A stretch of DNA of 64,000 nt from Aporrectodea caliginosa (lineage: Eukaryota; Annelida; Clitellata; Crassiclitellata; Lumbricidae), in contig JACEVL010000100.1 of NCBI GenBank assembly GCA_020284085.1, forward strand, positions 1,560,209 through 1,624,208. Direction: 5' to 3'. The notes below the pieces were generated by a model that worked only from the letters and a program-made list of their open reading frames with translations, ran no database searches and was not told where the DNA came from. Of this stretch, positions 12,231-24,084 are shown in pieces. Each line of letters opens with the position of its first letter. Within the stretch, counting starts at the first letter, position 1. The position numbers were made by a program, and so were the translations under genes.

Positions 12231-15200
12231 CTAAATAAAAGTGGTATAGTCTTATCTGAATCACATCAAGTTTTTGTGAAAAAGATAATATTTACTACTG
12301 CACATATACTGAGTCTTCTGGAGCCAAACCCCAACTTTTACTTTCAGTCGGATAGAATTATTCTCATGAAAAGGGCAAAGAAATGCAACCGAGCTCAAAT
12401 CGCAGTCTGGAAATCGGCTTATTCAAGAAAGGCATACTGACACCTACAAAATTTCAATGATAGACCGCGGAATTTTGAGTCGGCAGAACCACGAGGTCAC
12501 CCTACGCAGCAGAGTGAAGACATCTTCAGCAGGTGATTTAAGTAGTAGTTTCAGTTTAACGACACTGTGTGACAACAAAGATCTTTAGTGTCGCCCTCCT
12601 CCTTTATCCAGGCTTGGGACTGGCACTGCCAGAGTACGACCCGTGGTGGAGTTAGGTGAGTGAAGCAACCGAGACGCATGGGTCACTAATGTAAGACGTA
12701 GAACAGACTGCAAGACAATGAAGCATTAGAATTAAATCTTATCTTGAATGCGTCTTCGTATTAGTAGCCAATGCAGTTTATCACGATTGTTTAAAGAATA
12801 TGAACCAATTGCAGCTAGTCAGCTGCAACATTTGCATTAGTCGGCACTCACTCGGCAGTCATTAGACGCGCGTTGTATTTGATAGTTACAAACGTGGCCC
12901 AGGCAAATACCGTAGCAAGGAGAGCTGTTTTATAAAATGAAATTTGCCTTAAATTAAATAACCCTACAGCACTTTTCGTAAATATAATAGATGCTATGCA
13001 TTTTCATAATAATAATAATAATAGGGATCAGGTAATAGAAGTGCTTAAGGATTCTATTTATTTTTCTTGTAATTTATCGTTTTAGCGTACTAAGTTATTA
13101 CTGGATTGATGAAAAGAATTCTTGCTTAAGTAGAAGCTGTACTGATGAAAAGAATTCGTGCATAAATGCAAGCTGGATTGATAAAATAATTATTTCTTAA
13201 ATTTCGTGGGATACGTCAGAGACCTACAGGATGACAGGATGTCTCATGTCTTCCGAACTTACGTCACTCAAGTCAAATCTTAGGTCTATATATTTGTTTT
13301 CGCTTCGTGCCGTTTGGCAATATAGCGAAATTTCATGTTTTATTGATTCCTAGAACAAAACCTCTTATCTATTTGACTATTATTTTTGTCTAATCGATAT
13401 CTAAACTGTTGATTTTGTAATCTTGTTGCGTTTGTGTCAAAGAGTTTGTGAAATAAAGGAAAAGTAGTAGTAGTCTTGTGATAAAAATAATTATGAGAGC
13501 TGGCCAAATTCTTTCAGTTTTCCTTTCTCTTTCATTCGCCTTTTAACAGAAAATTCATTTTTGGTAGCGTCTATAACGCATGTGTGTTTAATTATATAAA
13601 GGAAGAATTAAATTTTCATTAAATTTCCTAAACATTTATAGCTAAATAACTTAGTAAGTAACTAGGTTAGGAAATGATTGCATACGATCGTTACCATTTG
13701 GTCCAGCAAACAGTGCAGCAAGAACAGCTGTTTCGCTATTTTCTTCATTTTAAAACCTGTCCAAATTACTGCAAACATAGGTAAAAACATGAAATCCTAT
13801 CATTATAATTACTTACTACTTGCGCTTTTGGATAATCAATATGACGGCAACGATAATGAAAGCAGCCGCCACCAATAGAAGAAGGATAAGGAGGATTTCC
13901 TTTGTGCCGAAAGCACTGAATAATCCTACAAAGCAGTTGAAAAATGGTAATACTTAGTAAAACCCAAATTAGTAACGCAATGTAGCCGACTGTAATCGTA
14001 AAACTTCAAATTTCAAAGCTACACTTGAATGCCAAGCGCAGGGCATCAGCTTATTCACTAGCGCTGGCCATAGTGTAGTGCGGGTTTTAGCTTTGTAAAA
14101 TGTTAGTTAATAATAAAATGTGGCGTGATGCAATACAGTATAGTACAATGCAATAAAACGCAGTGCTATACTATGTGACATTAACAAATCTTTGTAGCAT
14201 TTAAAATGGGTACCTTGAAGTTGGAGAAAAACCACGATCGTAAATATTAGGCCTAATAATTGGATATGTTAGCATGTCTTTAAGATTGGTGCAACAAAAA
14301 TCGTTTCAGATTTATCATGAAATTACCTGTTGATGGTGATGCGAAAGCAGATGTTTGATTCTCAGCAAAATGATTTGACGGGTTTTCAGTCATCGATGAA
14401 GGCGAAACAGTCTTTCTCTCAATTTCAGCATTGGTCGTGGCATAGGTAGTCACAGTGGAAATCCCAGGTTTCAGTGGAGGGGAAGACGCGTTGGTGGAAG
14501 GTGTGACTGGAGTAGTAGCAATGCGTGTTTTAGTGGAAGTGGTAGCTGTGGTGGTAGTGGCAGCAATCCGTGTTTTAGTGGAAGTGGTAGTGGCGATGGC
14601 ATGATGAGTAGAGCGAATAGCGGATGTTCTCCGAGTAGTAATAGTCGATAGCTGCATCTTCTCAGTAACAACGATTTCTGTTGTCAAGCCATCAGATTGT
14701 TCATCTGGAAAAAGAAAATGGAGAGTAATCATCCATTATTCAGTTAAGAGAAATGCTAACGAAGCGCACAACGACTGCGATATTTTCCTACAAGACGTCA
14801 CTGTCATATTTCATTCCGGAAACAGAATTTTAAGAGTAATCACCACCCATGGGATAGGTTAACTTATCATTCAGTAAAACGATCACGTATACGAGCATTG
14901 ACAGCGACGTAATAGCGTCCTTTGCTTTTTGGTCTACTTTCATATTAATTTTGGTAAGACCGACCGCATACCTCAGTATATGCGTGAGGTATTGCACTGG
15001 CTTCCTTTCCCTCAACGCATCTCATACAGGATCGCGTCCTTGGTGTGGTGGTGCTTAGCAGGCTGGGCACCCTCTTACCTGCGTGAGCTATGCCGCCCTC
15101 TTTCTACTTGCACGGACCGCCGAACACTGCGCTCCTCTGTCCACGGTGACTTGGCGGTCCCATTCGCCCGCTCTGCAACAATGCAGAGCCGTTCCTTCTC

Positions 15201-15358
15201 TGTGGTTGGTCCAACAACCTGGAACGGGCTAACATTAGATTGACGACACCTTCCAAACTGTTCTCAGTTTCAGCAACTGTTGAAGACTGTATTCTTCCGT
15301 ATGGCCTCGGTCGAGAGCGCCTCTGAGTATGGATCTTGAAGGGGCGCTATATAAATTC

Positions 15359-15394
<36 letters not shown>

Positions 15395-18300
15395 ATGAGA
15401 AAAGGGGTGACCCGTCAATAGCGCCTCGGACAAAAGCACCCCGACAAATGCGCCCGACATAAAGCGCCCCGACAAATGCGCCCGCCCTGCCTGTTGAATG
15501 AGACGAAAAATGAGACACAACGAAAGCAACAGAGTGCACGATATTTAATACATCTATTCTAAATAAACTAGAGAGTAACTAATAAACTAGAGAGTAACTA
15601 ATAAACTAGAGAGTAACTAATAAACTAGAGAGTAACTAATAAACTAGAGAATAAACTAGAGAGTAACTAATAAACTAGAGAGTAACTAATAAACTAGAGA
15701 GTAACTAATAAACTAGAGAATAAACTAGAGAGTAACTAATAAACTAGAGAGTAACTAATAAACTAGAGAGTAACTAATAAACTAGAGAGTAACTAATAAA
15801 CTAGAGAGTAACTAATAAACTAGAGAGTAACTAATAAACTAGAGAGTAACTAATAAACTAGAGAGTAACTAATAAACTAGAGAGTAACTAATAAACTGGA
15901 GAGTAACTATAATAAACTGGAGAGTAACTAATAAACTAGAGAGTAGCTATTAAAACATTCTAAGAAACGGAGCCCATGCCTCATATAAGTACAATGGCTG
16001 GATTTCGTACCTATAGTCCTTCGAAGTTGTTCATAACGAACCTCTAAATAAACACAAACAACCTCTTTCTTGCAGAACAGACTCAAGTAATTCTTTGATA
16101 TTGATATTGGGGCGCTACTGTCGGGTGCTTGTGTCGGGGCGCTTTTCAATAAGAGGATTGTGAACCGTTGTGAGAAGATGCCATAATTGCACCACGCTTG
16201 AGAAGTTCATGCAAAGACTGAACATTTCGATGGAGAGATGCAGCCACTAACTGAAGCTCACCTAACCCATTAGATGTAGCTATACATGAAGCTCTGTCCC
16301 TGTGGCACACATTCAGATATTATTTTAGCCTGTTGAAGTATTATTAGACCTAATAGGCTGGCAGCCATTGACATTGAATTGCTTTGACAAAGGCATATTA
16401 TATTTTCAAGCGTTCTCGAAGCACAACTGTCTGCTTTTAAGGCAATTTGAGTACTAGTAAGTAAAGATGCAGGACAACATTATAGCAGAGTTTAAATCAC
16501 ATTCAAAATCTACCAGTCCTACGCGAAACGTCACTTATGAGAATGCTTCTCTGGTATTAACTTGGCAAATTATGATACTCAAAATTCTTTTAGAGGGTTG
16601 TTAATGTAGAAGCTTAAGCCAAGATTAAAATAAACTCTAAAAAGCTTCAAATGGCAGCATCAGTCATGTAGGTTATTTCAGTGCTTGTCAGCATGTAGGC
16701 TTAAACTGGGCCCAAACGAATCCATTACCTTAATTTCGTCTTTGTGAAGTCCCTAAGCGGCGTTATATAAACTTAAATGGCAACATGTATACAAGCATGC
16801 ATTCAGACATACATACGCAAGTACATACATACATACATACATACATACATAGATACATACATAAATGCGTATACACATATATTATCAGTTTTCGTCATAA
16901 TTATATAAACTCAGAACTGACAACTTGATATTTCAAAGCCGTGGTCTGCAGCATGGCTACAGTTGTGAAGCTAAGTACCACGATATAATTTTAAAAAATC
17001 AATGAGTATGACGGATAGGTTAGCAATATTGGCTAAGGCGTACACTCCATGGGCCTCTCTACGTGCAGCCAGCGGTTCGCTTATGCATGCCGGCTAATTA
17101 ATTTTTAAGAGATTTTAATCTCGTTCTAGCATAATCTGTACAAGGGAATTCTATATGGTGAGGCATATTCAAACGGGCAGCGGTGGTGAAGGATATCACC
17201 CGATTTATTAATTGGAAAATGAGCAGTTTAGAGGTCGCTCGAAAGCTTTAAAAACGTGTAGCCTACGTTTACATTCGCATTTAGAGCACTTAAGGCGTAA
17301 GACACAAACGTTTTTGGCAGACGATGGTATAATTGAGGTTGCAGTTGCAAGTCCTCCACTTCCGATCAAGTTCACAAATGGTTCTGTAGTTTTCTCTCCT
17401 GCATTGTTGTGGGTTAATGCAAATGCACTGATTGTCAGCAGAAGCCTCGTCGGGAGAACCATCTTTCCAGTTAGTGTAAGTGATTGCAGCACCTAATCAC
17501 AAACAAGAGAAACAACAAGGAATGAATCCTTTAAGATCGTTTTAATCGTCCATTGTTTTATTACGTTTTCTTGTTTTAATAATGGTCTTGTGGACTTGAT
17601 TTGTCTAACAACATCGTCCGTTTCTCTTCTACAACAACTGAGAATAAGAAAAGAAGTAGAATGCTGTTGACAGCTATAGGGCTAGTTTAAGCTCAAACTC
17701 AAACTCAATTAATTTGTCTTCGAATATATTTTTTAATATTCTGAGAATTTCTACATCGCCCTGTAATAATGCTGAAGGCATCATCAGTCTATGGTCGCTA
17801 TAGAGCAAACTCGGTCGCTTAGTTCGTTCTCAGCTGAAGACTTTTACAAATTACACATCCAACATAGACTGACCTCCGTCTTGATTATGGCTTGGTTTTG
17901 GTGCGTCGTAAGTTAATGCATTGACACTATAGAAGTTACTTATTACGAGAAGTATGGCTGAATATTCATGCTTGAATCTTTTGCTAATGGACACGCCATA
18001 TAAATAATAGAATAAAAATAATGGCCTGCGCTAAACCGTTACATGGGTGAGAATAGGGACAAGTGAAACTTATAAAAATATTAATTAAAACTCCGGAGTG
18101 GGACGACTAAAGAATTAAGATCAGTGTTAGAAAGTACCATATGATACAGAATATATTATGCCCATTATATCTATGTCTGTATATCCGCATGTATTCATGA
18201 ATGAATGAATCTCTGCGTTCGTGCGTTTCACTGTTTATCCGCTGGCTCCCGAGTATGAAAAAAGAGATCACCGGTGCTATTCCAGATCCAATTATTTCGG

Positions 18301-20590
18301 TGAAGTCCAATCCAATATCTTTGTCTTTGGTTTTCTTTCAGCTGTGACCATTTCTCTATCGTTTGGAGATTCGTAATAGAAGCCAAGTCGCCTCCTAAAC
18401 GTAAGCATTCATTTCTGGCATTATACCAAGTGGCATATACTACACTTGCGAAGTAAGACTTGTTGTTTTGTCTGTAACTGAAGGTTGAATTCGAATCTGT
18501 AATAGCAATTAAAGTCAGTCATAATATAAGGACGAATAATTATACGATTCTTCTTAACAACCTCCGCGCTAAACTCTCCATTATGCTGACACATTTCGCT
18601 CACAAGGCGAACAACTAGATAAAACTTATTATCAGACAATGGACGGATTTTCAAAAGAACCTACGGCTTTCCGTGCTTAATCCATCTATGTAGAATTCAC
18701 TCTTTTCAGCTTAAGATGGCCCTCGGTCTTTTTTTATAACTGCCAAAAACAATTAAGGAAGTTATCTTTCCACGTGCCCGACTTTGAATGGTCGCGACAT
18801 AACTATCTAAGCCGCGAAATTAATAATAGTAACTACTGATGATACTAACTTAGAGTAGGCCTAGTAATTACACATCGTAAAACATTAAATACGTCAATTT
18901 ACCTGAATATTCGCATATATAGTGGTGTAGCGACTGTTTAACACCAGTACAGTAGGCCAGTGATTGCCCGTGCTTCGATTCCACACAAGCTCCATCTATG
19001 CCTGGTAACTGTTCGGCGGTGAAGTCTGAAAGGCACCAAACGATTGTTAGTAGATGATGGTGGTGTGTTGACAATCATTTGACAGAGTATTATTTGAAAT
19101 TGGCGCTGAGACAGAGAGCAATTTTGGAGTTATGTTCCACATTGTGTTATCGAGCGAAATATATTATCCAATGAATACACTGACCACACAATGTAAGATC
19201 GAAGATATGAAGGAGTCGAGGAACAGGAATATGTACTAGAGATGCAGTGGTAGTGAGTCGGAGAGTGGAGAACGCACGTGAAATTCAAGAACTGTTTGAC
19301 TAGTGGCACGTAAATATATTATTGCCAAATTATTTTATAGGCCTACTTTAGCGGTCCGGTCAGGTCGGTGTCCACCGGGCAACGACCCCGCCCGATAATC
19401 AGCGTCCGAATGAAAAGTGATTTTCTGATAGTTTCTGCTGTTTTACGATGTTCTTATTTCATTGATAATGTTCAGGAAACGATAGATGCAAGCAGATGTT
19501 TGTGTAGGATGTTATAAACAGATCAACTGTAATTGTAAGTAGTAACTTCAATCGCTCTGTATCTGATGCGTAATGCGTAAAGCGATGGCGCAATAAAACC
19601 AAGCCATAATCAGGTCATAATTCACAAGATCAGTCCGCTAAGATACATTATTGAAATTGAAACCATAAACTGGGTGTTCTGTTACTTTACTGTAAGCAGA
19701 ATAGGCCTACGCTACACTTACCTCTTGGTACTGTTGGGTGACCATTAACCCATGACCATTCCATACTATGTCTTCTAGAAAGTTTGTGTGCGTCGATGAT
19801 GATTGTCTCATTCTCTAATAATTGTCCTCCTATGAAACTCGCCACAGTACTTTTGCTTTCTATGCTATTAACGACGATCAAAGAGGAGCCTGGAACAGCT
19901 GATCTGCACCAGCGACTGGCTTCGACGAAAGGCTTACGCACTGGTTTACTGTTGGTGGCAATAAATGTCGTAAGGCAAGTCCTTCCAGAACTTGTGTCGC
20001 AGCAGAATGACGTCTGAGATCCACCTTTGTAAATATTGCGGCACTGCGTCGCTTCCAATGACAACCACAACCCTACATGATCGAAAAGTAGAACCAAGAT
20101 CTCTTAAGACACATCACAAAATCATCACACATCTAGGTCTAGGTTTCAACGTAAATCGAAATAGAGGCATACCGTAGCGAAATAAGTTTCATTGATACCG
20201 AATCTAAAGCAAGACTCCCGTCATAATATGAACTTTTTCTCGGTTCAGGCAAAATAGAATAGAATAGAATATATATTCTTTATTGTAAGACCAATAATGC
20301 AAACCGCATTTTGGCTAACATGAAAATTTAAAGGATTGTTTTCTCTATTTCTGGATTAGACTATTTATACATTCTATAAATTGTATGTTCACATGTTATT
20401 TATCATGAATGTTATTTATCTTTGATAAATCATTGATCGTCGATTCGAAATCAAATGAATAAATGTGAAGGCTGATCGCATTATGCCTCAAACGATTTCA
20501 GCCGTTTATAACGATACGAATTTAAGAGACATATATTCACTTACCAGGAAGAAGGGCTAAAAACAGCAAACGAAACATTTGTTCCATCAT
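11978..20590 (-). CDS. Double C-type-lectin-like receptor with tyrosine-motif tail (8 exons, intact)
   Basis: Predicted type I membrane receptor of 554 residues. Exons: 20545-20590, 19722-20072, 18903-19025, 18272-18496, 17310-17492, 14327-14704, 13820-13925, 11978-12230. Phases run 1-1-1-1-1-1-2 and sum to 1665 bases without a stop. Domains: signal peptide (residues 1-24), CTLD1 (about 25-173), CTLD2 (174-309), Thr/Ser/Pro stalk (310-435), transmembrane helix (about 443-466), cytoplasmic tail (470-554). CTLD2 keeps the WIGL region and the disulphide cysteines, but the sugar-binding EPN/QPD triplet is replaced by SPD, so classical calcium-dependent sugar binding is doubtful. The tail has tyrosines at about 493, 511, 530 and 548. 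The architecture resembles immune-type lectin receptors; the ligand is unknown. The intron after exon 5 carries LINE and minisatellite insertions. Confidence 0.87.
12525..12640 (+). repeat. Dispersed repeat (family B)
   Basis: Contains GTTTAACGACACTGTGTGAC and CCCTCCTCCTTTATCCAGGC, the reverse complement of the copies at 47975 and 21000. It lies in the last intron of the receptor gene. Confidence 0.6.
13095..13205. repeat. Degenerate ~36-bp tandem repeat
   Basis: About three units around CTGGATTGATGAAAAGAATT. The same unit type makes a longer array at 38480-38775 inside a hAT element. Confidence 0.55.
13820..13925 (-). CDS. Exon 7: transmembrane segment
   Basis: Acceptor at 13926-13927, donor GTAGTAAG at 13818-13819. 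It codes for GLFSAFGTKE, then ILLILLLLVAAAFIIVAVIL and IIQKR: an uninterrupted helix of about 23 hydrophobic residues followed by basic stop-transfer residues. Confidence 0.85.
14327..14704 (-). CDS. Exon 6: Thr/Ser/Pro-rich stalk
   Basis: A 378-base exon, phase 1 at both ends, acceptor at 14705-14706, donor at 14325-14326. Mucin-like with a repeated TSTKTRIA unit, expected to hold the lectin domains away from the membrane. Confidence 0.8.
14938..15395 (+). mobile_element. 5'-truncated CR1/L2-like LINE, 3' end
   Basis: The frame 14938-15243 codes for the typical C-terminal part of a non-LTR reverse transcriptase ORF (LHWLPFPQRISYRIASLV, APSYLRELCRPLS, SFSVVGPTTWNGL), then a 3' UTR with GGCGCTATATAAATTCTG and a GATT tail (15358-15392). 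It is absent from the left copy of the duplication, so it inserted after the duplication. Confidence 0.82.
15400..16145. mobile_element. GC-rich-ended element carrying a 19-bp minisatellite
   Basis: Both ends have words of the type GCGCCCCGACAAA (left 15420-15485; inverted on the right at 16108-16141). The core is a 19-bp tandem array. It is absent from the left duplicate, where the sequence continues at TTTTCAA (about 2021). Superfamily not determined. Confidence 0.55.
15555..15955. repeat. 19-bp minisatellite
   Basis: About twenty near-identical units of AATAAACTAGAGAGTAACT with a few shortened units. There are no variable spacers, so it is not a CRISPR array. Confidence 0.95.
16690..17100. 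repeat. LINE-tail and CATA microsatellite insertion
   Basis: A short LINE 3'-end-like piece (GGCGTTATATAAACTTAAA near 16752) followed by TACATACATA repeats (16800-16865). The left duplicate lacks it, going directly from about 2510 to the next homologous block. Confidence 0.5.
17310..17492 (-). CDS. Exon 5: CTLD2 second half
   Basis: Codes for YTNWKDGSPDE, ADNQCICI, DRKWRTCNC and YTIVCQK, the C-terminal CTLD signature. Acceptor at 17493-17494, donor GTTTGT at 17308-17309, phase 1. The paralogous exon (2693-2869) is two codons shorter. Confidence 0.82.
18272..18496 (-). CDS. Exon 4: CTLD2 first half
   Basis: Codes for FSYRQNNKSYF, TWYNARNECLRLGGDLASIT, RYWIGLHRNN and WIWNSTG: the classical long-form CTLD core. 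Acceptor at 18497-18498, donor at 18270-18271, phase 1. Confidence 0.86.
18903..19025 (-). CDS. Exon 3: CTLD1 second half
   Basis: 123 bases coding for DFTAEQLPGIDGACVES, GQSLAYC and HHYICEYSG. Acceptor cctttcAG at 19026-19027, donor GTAAAT at 18901-18902. In frame here, unlike the left copy. Confidence 0.84.
19722..20072 (-). CDS. Exon 2: CTLD1 first half
   Basis: 351 bases: end of signal peptide (GLWLSLEATQC), then a cysteine-rich CTLD start, ASRWCRSAVPGSSLIVVNS and EWSWVNG. Acceptor at 20073-20074, donor GTAAGTG at 19720-19721. Confidence 0.85.
20252..20437. repeat. Dispersed repeat with (TAGAA)n tail (family C)
   Basis: Inserted between GGCAAAA and TCATTGATC of intron 1; the left copy has the uninterrupted site at about 6420. 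A second copy is at 30322-30485. Begins with TAGAATAGAATAG. Confidence 0.65.
20545..20590 (-). CDS. Exon 1: start codon and signal peptide
   Basis: Codes for MMEQMFRLLFLALLPG; donor GTAAGTG at 20543-20544, phase 1. Two tandem ATGs are possible starts; I used the outer one. The matching exon in the left copy is 7400-7442 with one ATG. Confidence 0.8.
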
Positions 20591-20999
20591 TGGATTTCTC
20601 TCATTTAGACGAGGGACATGACAATGGACAAGCGAAAGACACTTGACAATACTTAGGAATTCATACACTGTTTGGATTCATCGTCTGCATTTTGAACGTA
20701 ACTATCCATTTGGATATTACACGCAAACTGTTTTAGCAAGTAGGCATAGTTGTCCACTGGCTGTTCATGATGTGATTTACAATGTGATATCTATAATTGC
20801 AGTTTCTGCTTCCTATTCTGCCTATGCAGCCTATGAAACTCGACCACTGTTTGGACAAGACTATATTCAGATAATTGTCGCTTAGAGCCTTCAGGATGGA
20901 TAACCGCATACTGTTCGATATAGGCCTACTTTGCAATCATAAGCAAACATTCGGTTCTAGAATTTAGCCTTTTGACTTTCACACACTCACGCCAGGACT

Positions 21000-21160
21000 C
21001 CGCCACGTTCGCTATTGAATGGTGCCAGTCCTGAGCATGAAGAAGGGAGGAGGGCGACAGTCATTATCTTCGTTTTGACACAACGTTGTTAAACATAAAT
21101 TGCACACATCGGAAGTGTAATTCCGCCAAAGCGGTTTTCTGGTGATGCCAGTCCCAATCT
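21000..21160 (-). repeat. Dispersed repeat (family B), right-copy counterpart
   Basis: Same ancestral insertion as 7940-8110, about 0.4 kb upstream of the receptor start. Confidence 0.55.
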
Positions 21161-21819
21161 GGATAAAGGATGAGGACACATGAGGTGCGTATCTAGACCC
21201 ACGCGAGAATATACACTGTGTCCGGATAAAAAGGGACCCCTTTTGTCATCATGAAAATAAACTAGTAAATATTCATCGATTTTTTAAATTCCAAGACCAT
21301 TCGCCTGACATAATTTGCTAAATACTGGATAAAGTATAAAAGTTTTCGTTATTTAATAATGACGTCATAATGACGTCATTGTCATCAAAATTCAAGTGTC
21401 AAGGACGGCACAAAAATCATCTAAAATTTTCAATATTATTTTAAACTGTCATTCATCAATTATTAATTTTAGTCTAGGCGCAAAAAATGGAAAATCTCGT
21501 GTAAGAAGCAAATCATGTTCATTTTTGGCAACACACTTTTTTACACTAATTCGACCCTGCATATAACGAAAATCGCTGTTGCCAAGCTGGATTTTTGACC
21601 TGAAGGTCATTTCAAGGTCATACAAAATAAAATCTAGCAAAATTCAGAGATAAATGGCCAGATCTCAGCCAATAATGGTTGAATTCGACTAATTCTTTCT
21701 TGCTTTTTCTCGACTTTATAAGGACTACCTGTGGTAAGAAACAAGGTTACTAAATGAAAGACGATCCAAGGTTATTTCAAGGTCAAAAAGGGGAATTTCA
21801 GGTCAAAATCTGGGGAAAT

Positions 21820-22330
21820 AGCCATAACTCAGTCAAATATTGTTCTATTTGGGTGATTCTTTCATCTTTTTGCTCGGGCCGATAAGTGCTACATTTGCAT
21901 CATTCCTAAAAAGGTTAACATGACCCAAGGTCAATTCAAGGTCAAAATTCAGGCGAAAAGGCCATAACTCAGTCAAATATTGTTCTATTTGGGTGATTCT
22001 TTCATCTTTTTGCTCCAGACGATAAGGGCTACATTTGCATAGTACTTAAAGGCTAACATGATCCAAGGTCAACTCAAGGTCAAAATCAAGGGAAAAGGTC
22101 AAAACTCAGTCAAATATTGTTCTATTTGGGTGATTCTTTCATCTTTTGCTCGGGACGATAAGGGCTACATTTACATAGTTCTTAAAGGCTAACATGACCC
22201 AATGTCAATTCAAGGTCAAAATCAAGGGAAAAGGCCATTACTCAGCCAAATATTGTTCTATTTAGGCGATTCTTTTACCTGTTTTCTCAGACCGATAAAA
22301 TTAATGATTCCGCACGAGGCCCAGGATAGG
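21820..22330. repeat. ~136-bp tandem repeat, left arm
   Basis: Four units recognisable by ACTCAGTCAAATATTGTTCT (starts near 21828, 21968, 22104, 22241), the last two more diverged. Inverted relative to 24085-24660. Confidence 0.85.
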
Positions 22331-22468
22331 CGATAAAATAGCTCAGCTATCATAATGATGCACTTTTAATTATGCAAAATATTTAATGTTAGGAGCAACA
22401 TTAACATTATTTTGTACAATTGTAAAGTACAATGAATAAACTGATAAATGATAATTAATTATTGATCA

Positions 22469-23800
22469 CTACATGTCTGTGCTGGCACCATGAGCTTGGC
22501 ACCCACACAGAGAACGACACCTTAAGTCTGATTTCCTACACTGGCACACACGAGGTTTGCCTAGGCTTAGTTTTTTTTGCAGTTGCAAGAAACAATGTCC
22601 AAGCATTCTTTGGGGACGCATTCTATTGTCATTAGTACTGGTATCGACTTAGACGAATCACAGGCGTCCTTCTGCCAACCATACGTTGCTGCATCTAGAA
22701 GATCAGACGTGCTGCTACCCGCCTGTTCCCACACTGTCGCTTGATAGTGGGATCGCTTGATATGTTGCTGCAGTGCATCACTTGTCAGTGGAAGACATTT
22801 AGGTTGGCTGGTTTTTGAGAAGAGCAGTCTTCGGGCATCGTCAACAGAATCAGCATTAACTTTGTAGACATGGCAGAAGAACCTTTCTGCATCATTGCTA
22901 GTTTCTTGAGTAAGTGGACCTCTTGCTAGATTTCGTAACAGTTTTGTGCTTTCAATAAAGGTATTCCACATTGATCGCTTAGTCTGACCACGAATGTACG
23001 ACATCGTGTCACACCCAGAAATTGCGTGAAATGCCAGTGGTGATGACAGAACTTCAGGTAGCAATTTGCAATGGATGTCGTGAATTGGTATGAATCTCCG
23101 CTTCTTGGATGTTCCGGCCATCATCCATAGTTGCTTGCATCGGACCTGGTTAGGGTGGGATAACAACATGATGGAAACGTCTGTATCCCTGTCTGACACA
23201 ACTACTGTATCACAGGAACTGTTAGCAGCATGCAACCAAATTCAAGTGTCGGCTTCTTCATGTGCTACTTTTAGCATTGATACGTCAGTCAGTACATTAG
23301 TCGATTGGACCTCCACTCCGTCGTCAAATGCTCCTGCTACAACTACTTCAGTGTACAAATTGCCTTGCCTGATGATTTCCTGCGATAGGAACCGTGCCAA
23401 GTCCGACTTGTTCTCAGACATGCATAAAAAATTGTTCCAGTTTTTTGGGAGAGGCCCATGACATCATTTGATGGCTCGTCGTATTGGACAAGTACCACTG
23501 CGACGTTTCCGAGTTGCACCTTTCACCGATCCAGGGATGTATCGATCAAAGGTAACAATGATGCAGTGGTACATCATGCTATGATTTGTTCCATCTTTGC
23601 TACCTTCTTTCTAACATCCCAACCTTGTCTGCCTTGTACAGTGCTTGGAATGTTTGCGGTTTGTTCTTTTTCATTGGATCATGAAACTTGACCTTAGTTT
23701 TGCCGCTTGCTGTTGAAGTCAACCTGTTGTCTACGAAATCGGCGATATGAGATAAACCAAGCAATCTTGCTTTCAGTAAAGATTCTTGGATACTCCATGT
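22469..23800 (-). pseudogene. 'GCDT' family protein, possible PIN/XPG-like nuclease, decayed
   Basis: Reconstructed by frame on the minus strand: KVKFHDPMKKNKPQTF (near 23690), a frame change near 23600, VTFDRYIPGSVKG (near 23540), LPKNWNNFL (near 23440), HEEADT (near 23250), VVVSDRDTDV, FIPIHDI, PLAFHAISGCDTMSY (near 23010), and a cysteine-rich tail (CNCKK.. CQCRKSDLRCRSLCGC) ending at 22469. Breaks: TGA at 23464-23466 and 23242-23244 (the latter probably CGA to TGA), and TAA 22567-22569 plus TAG 22561-22563 in the tail. I know this family as uncharacterised, repeat-associated proteins of invertebrates. The EEAD, DTD and GCD blocks are spaced like the acidic residues of XPG/FEN1 nucleases, which is inference. 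Confidence 0.75.
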
Positions 23801-24084
23801 GGCAATGTCTTTCCACTAATTTGATCCTGCTGATTACGAAAAAATGAAATCTAGCAAAAATCAAAGACAAATAATTTTAAGATCCGACATAAGGCAAAGT
23901 TTACGTCAGTGTGTTACTGTACCGTGACAAAATTGACAAGCTGAGGTTACATTTGAAATCATCAGATGCGACCAGTTCTGTGTAATGGTAATTTCCCTTG
24001 ATTTTTACCTTTGATCTTGAAATGACCTAGGGTTAACTTTATCGGTATGAGCAAACAGGTCAAAGATTCACCCAAATGGAACAA

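Noticed and set aside
15555..15955. Regular repeat array resembling a CRISPR
   Set aside because: Units are contiguous without variable spacers, and the context is eukaryotic; it is a minisatellite.
22567..23235. Intact 222-codon gene starting at 23235
   Set aside because: The start is a TTG just after an in-frame TGA; homologous sequence continues upstream and downstream of stops, so it is part of a pseudogene.
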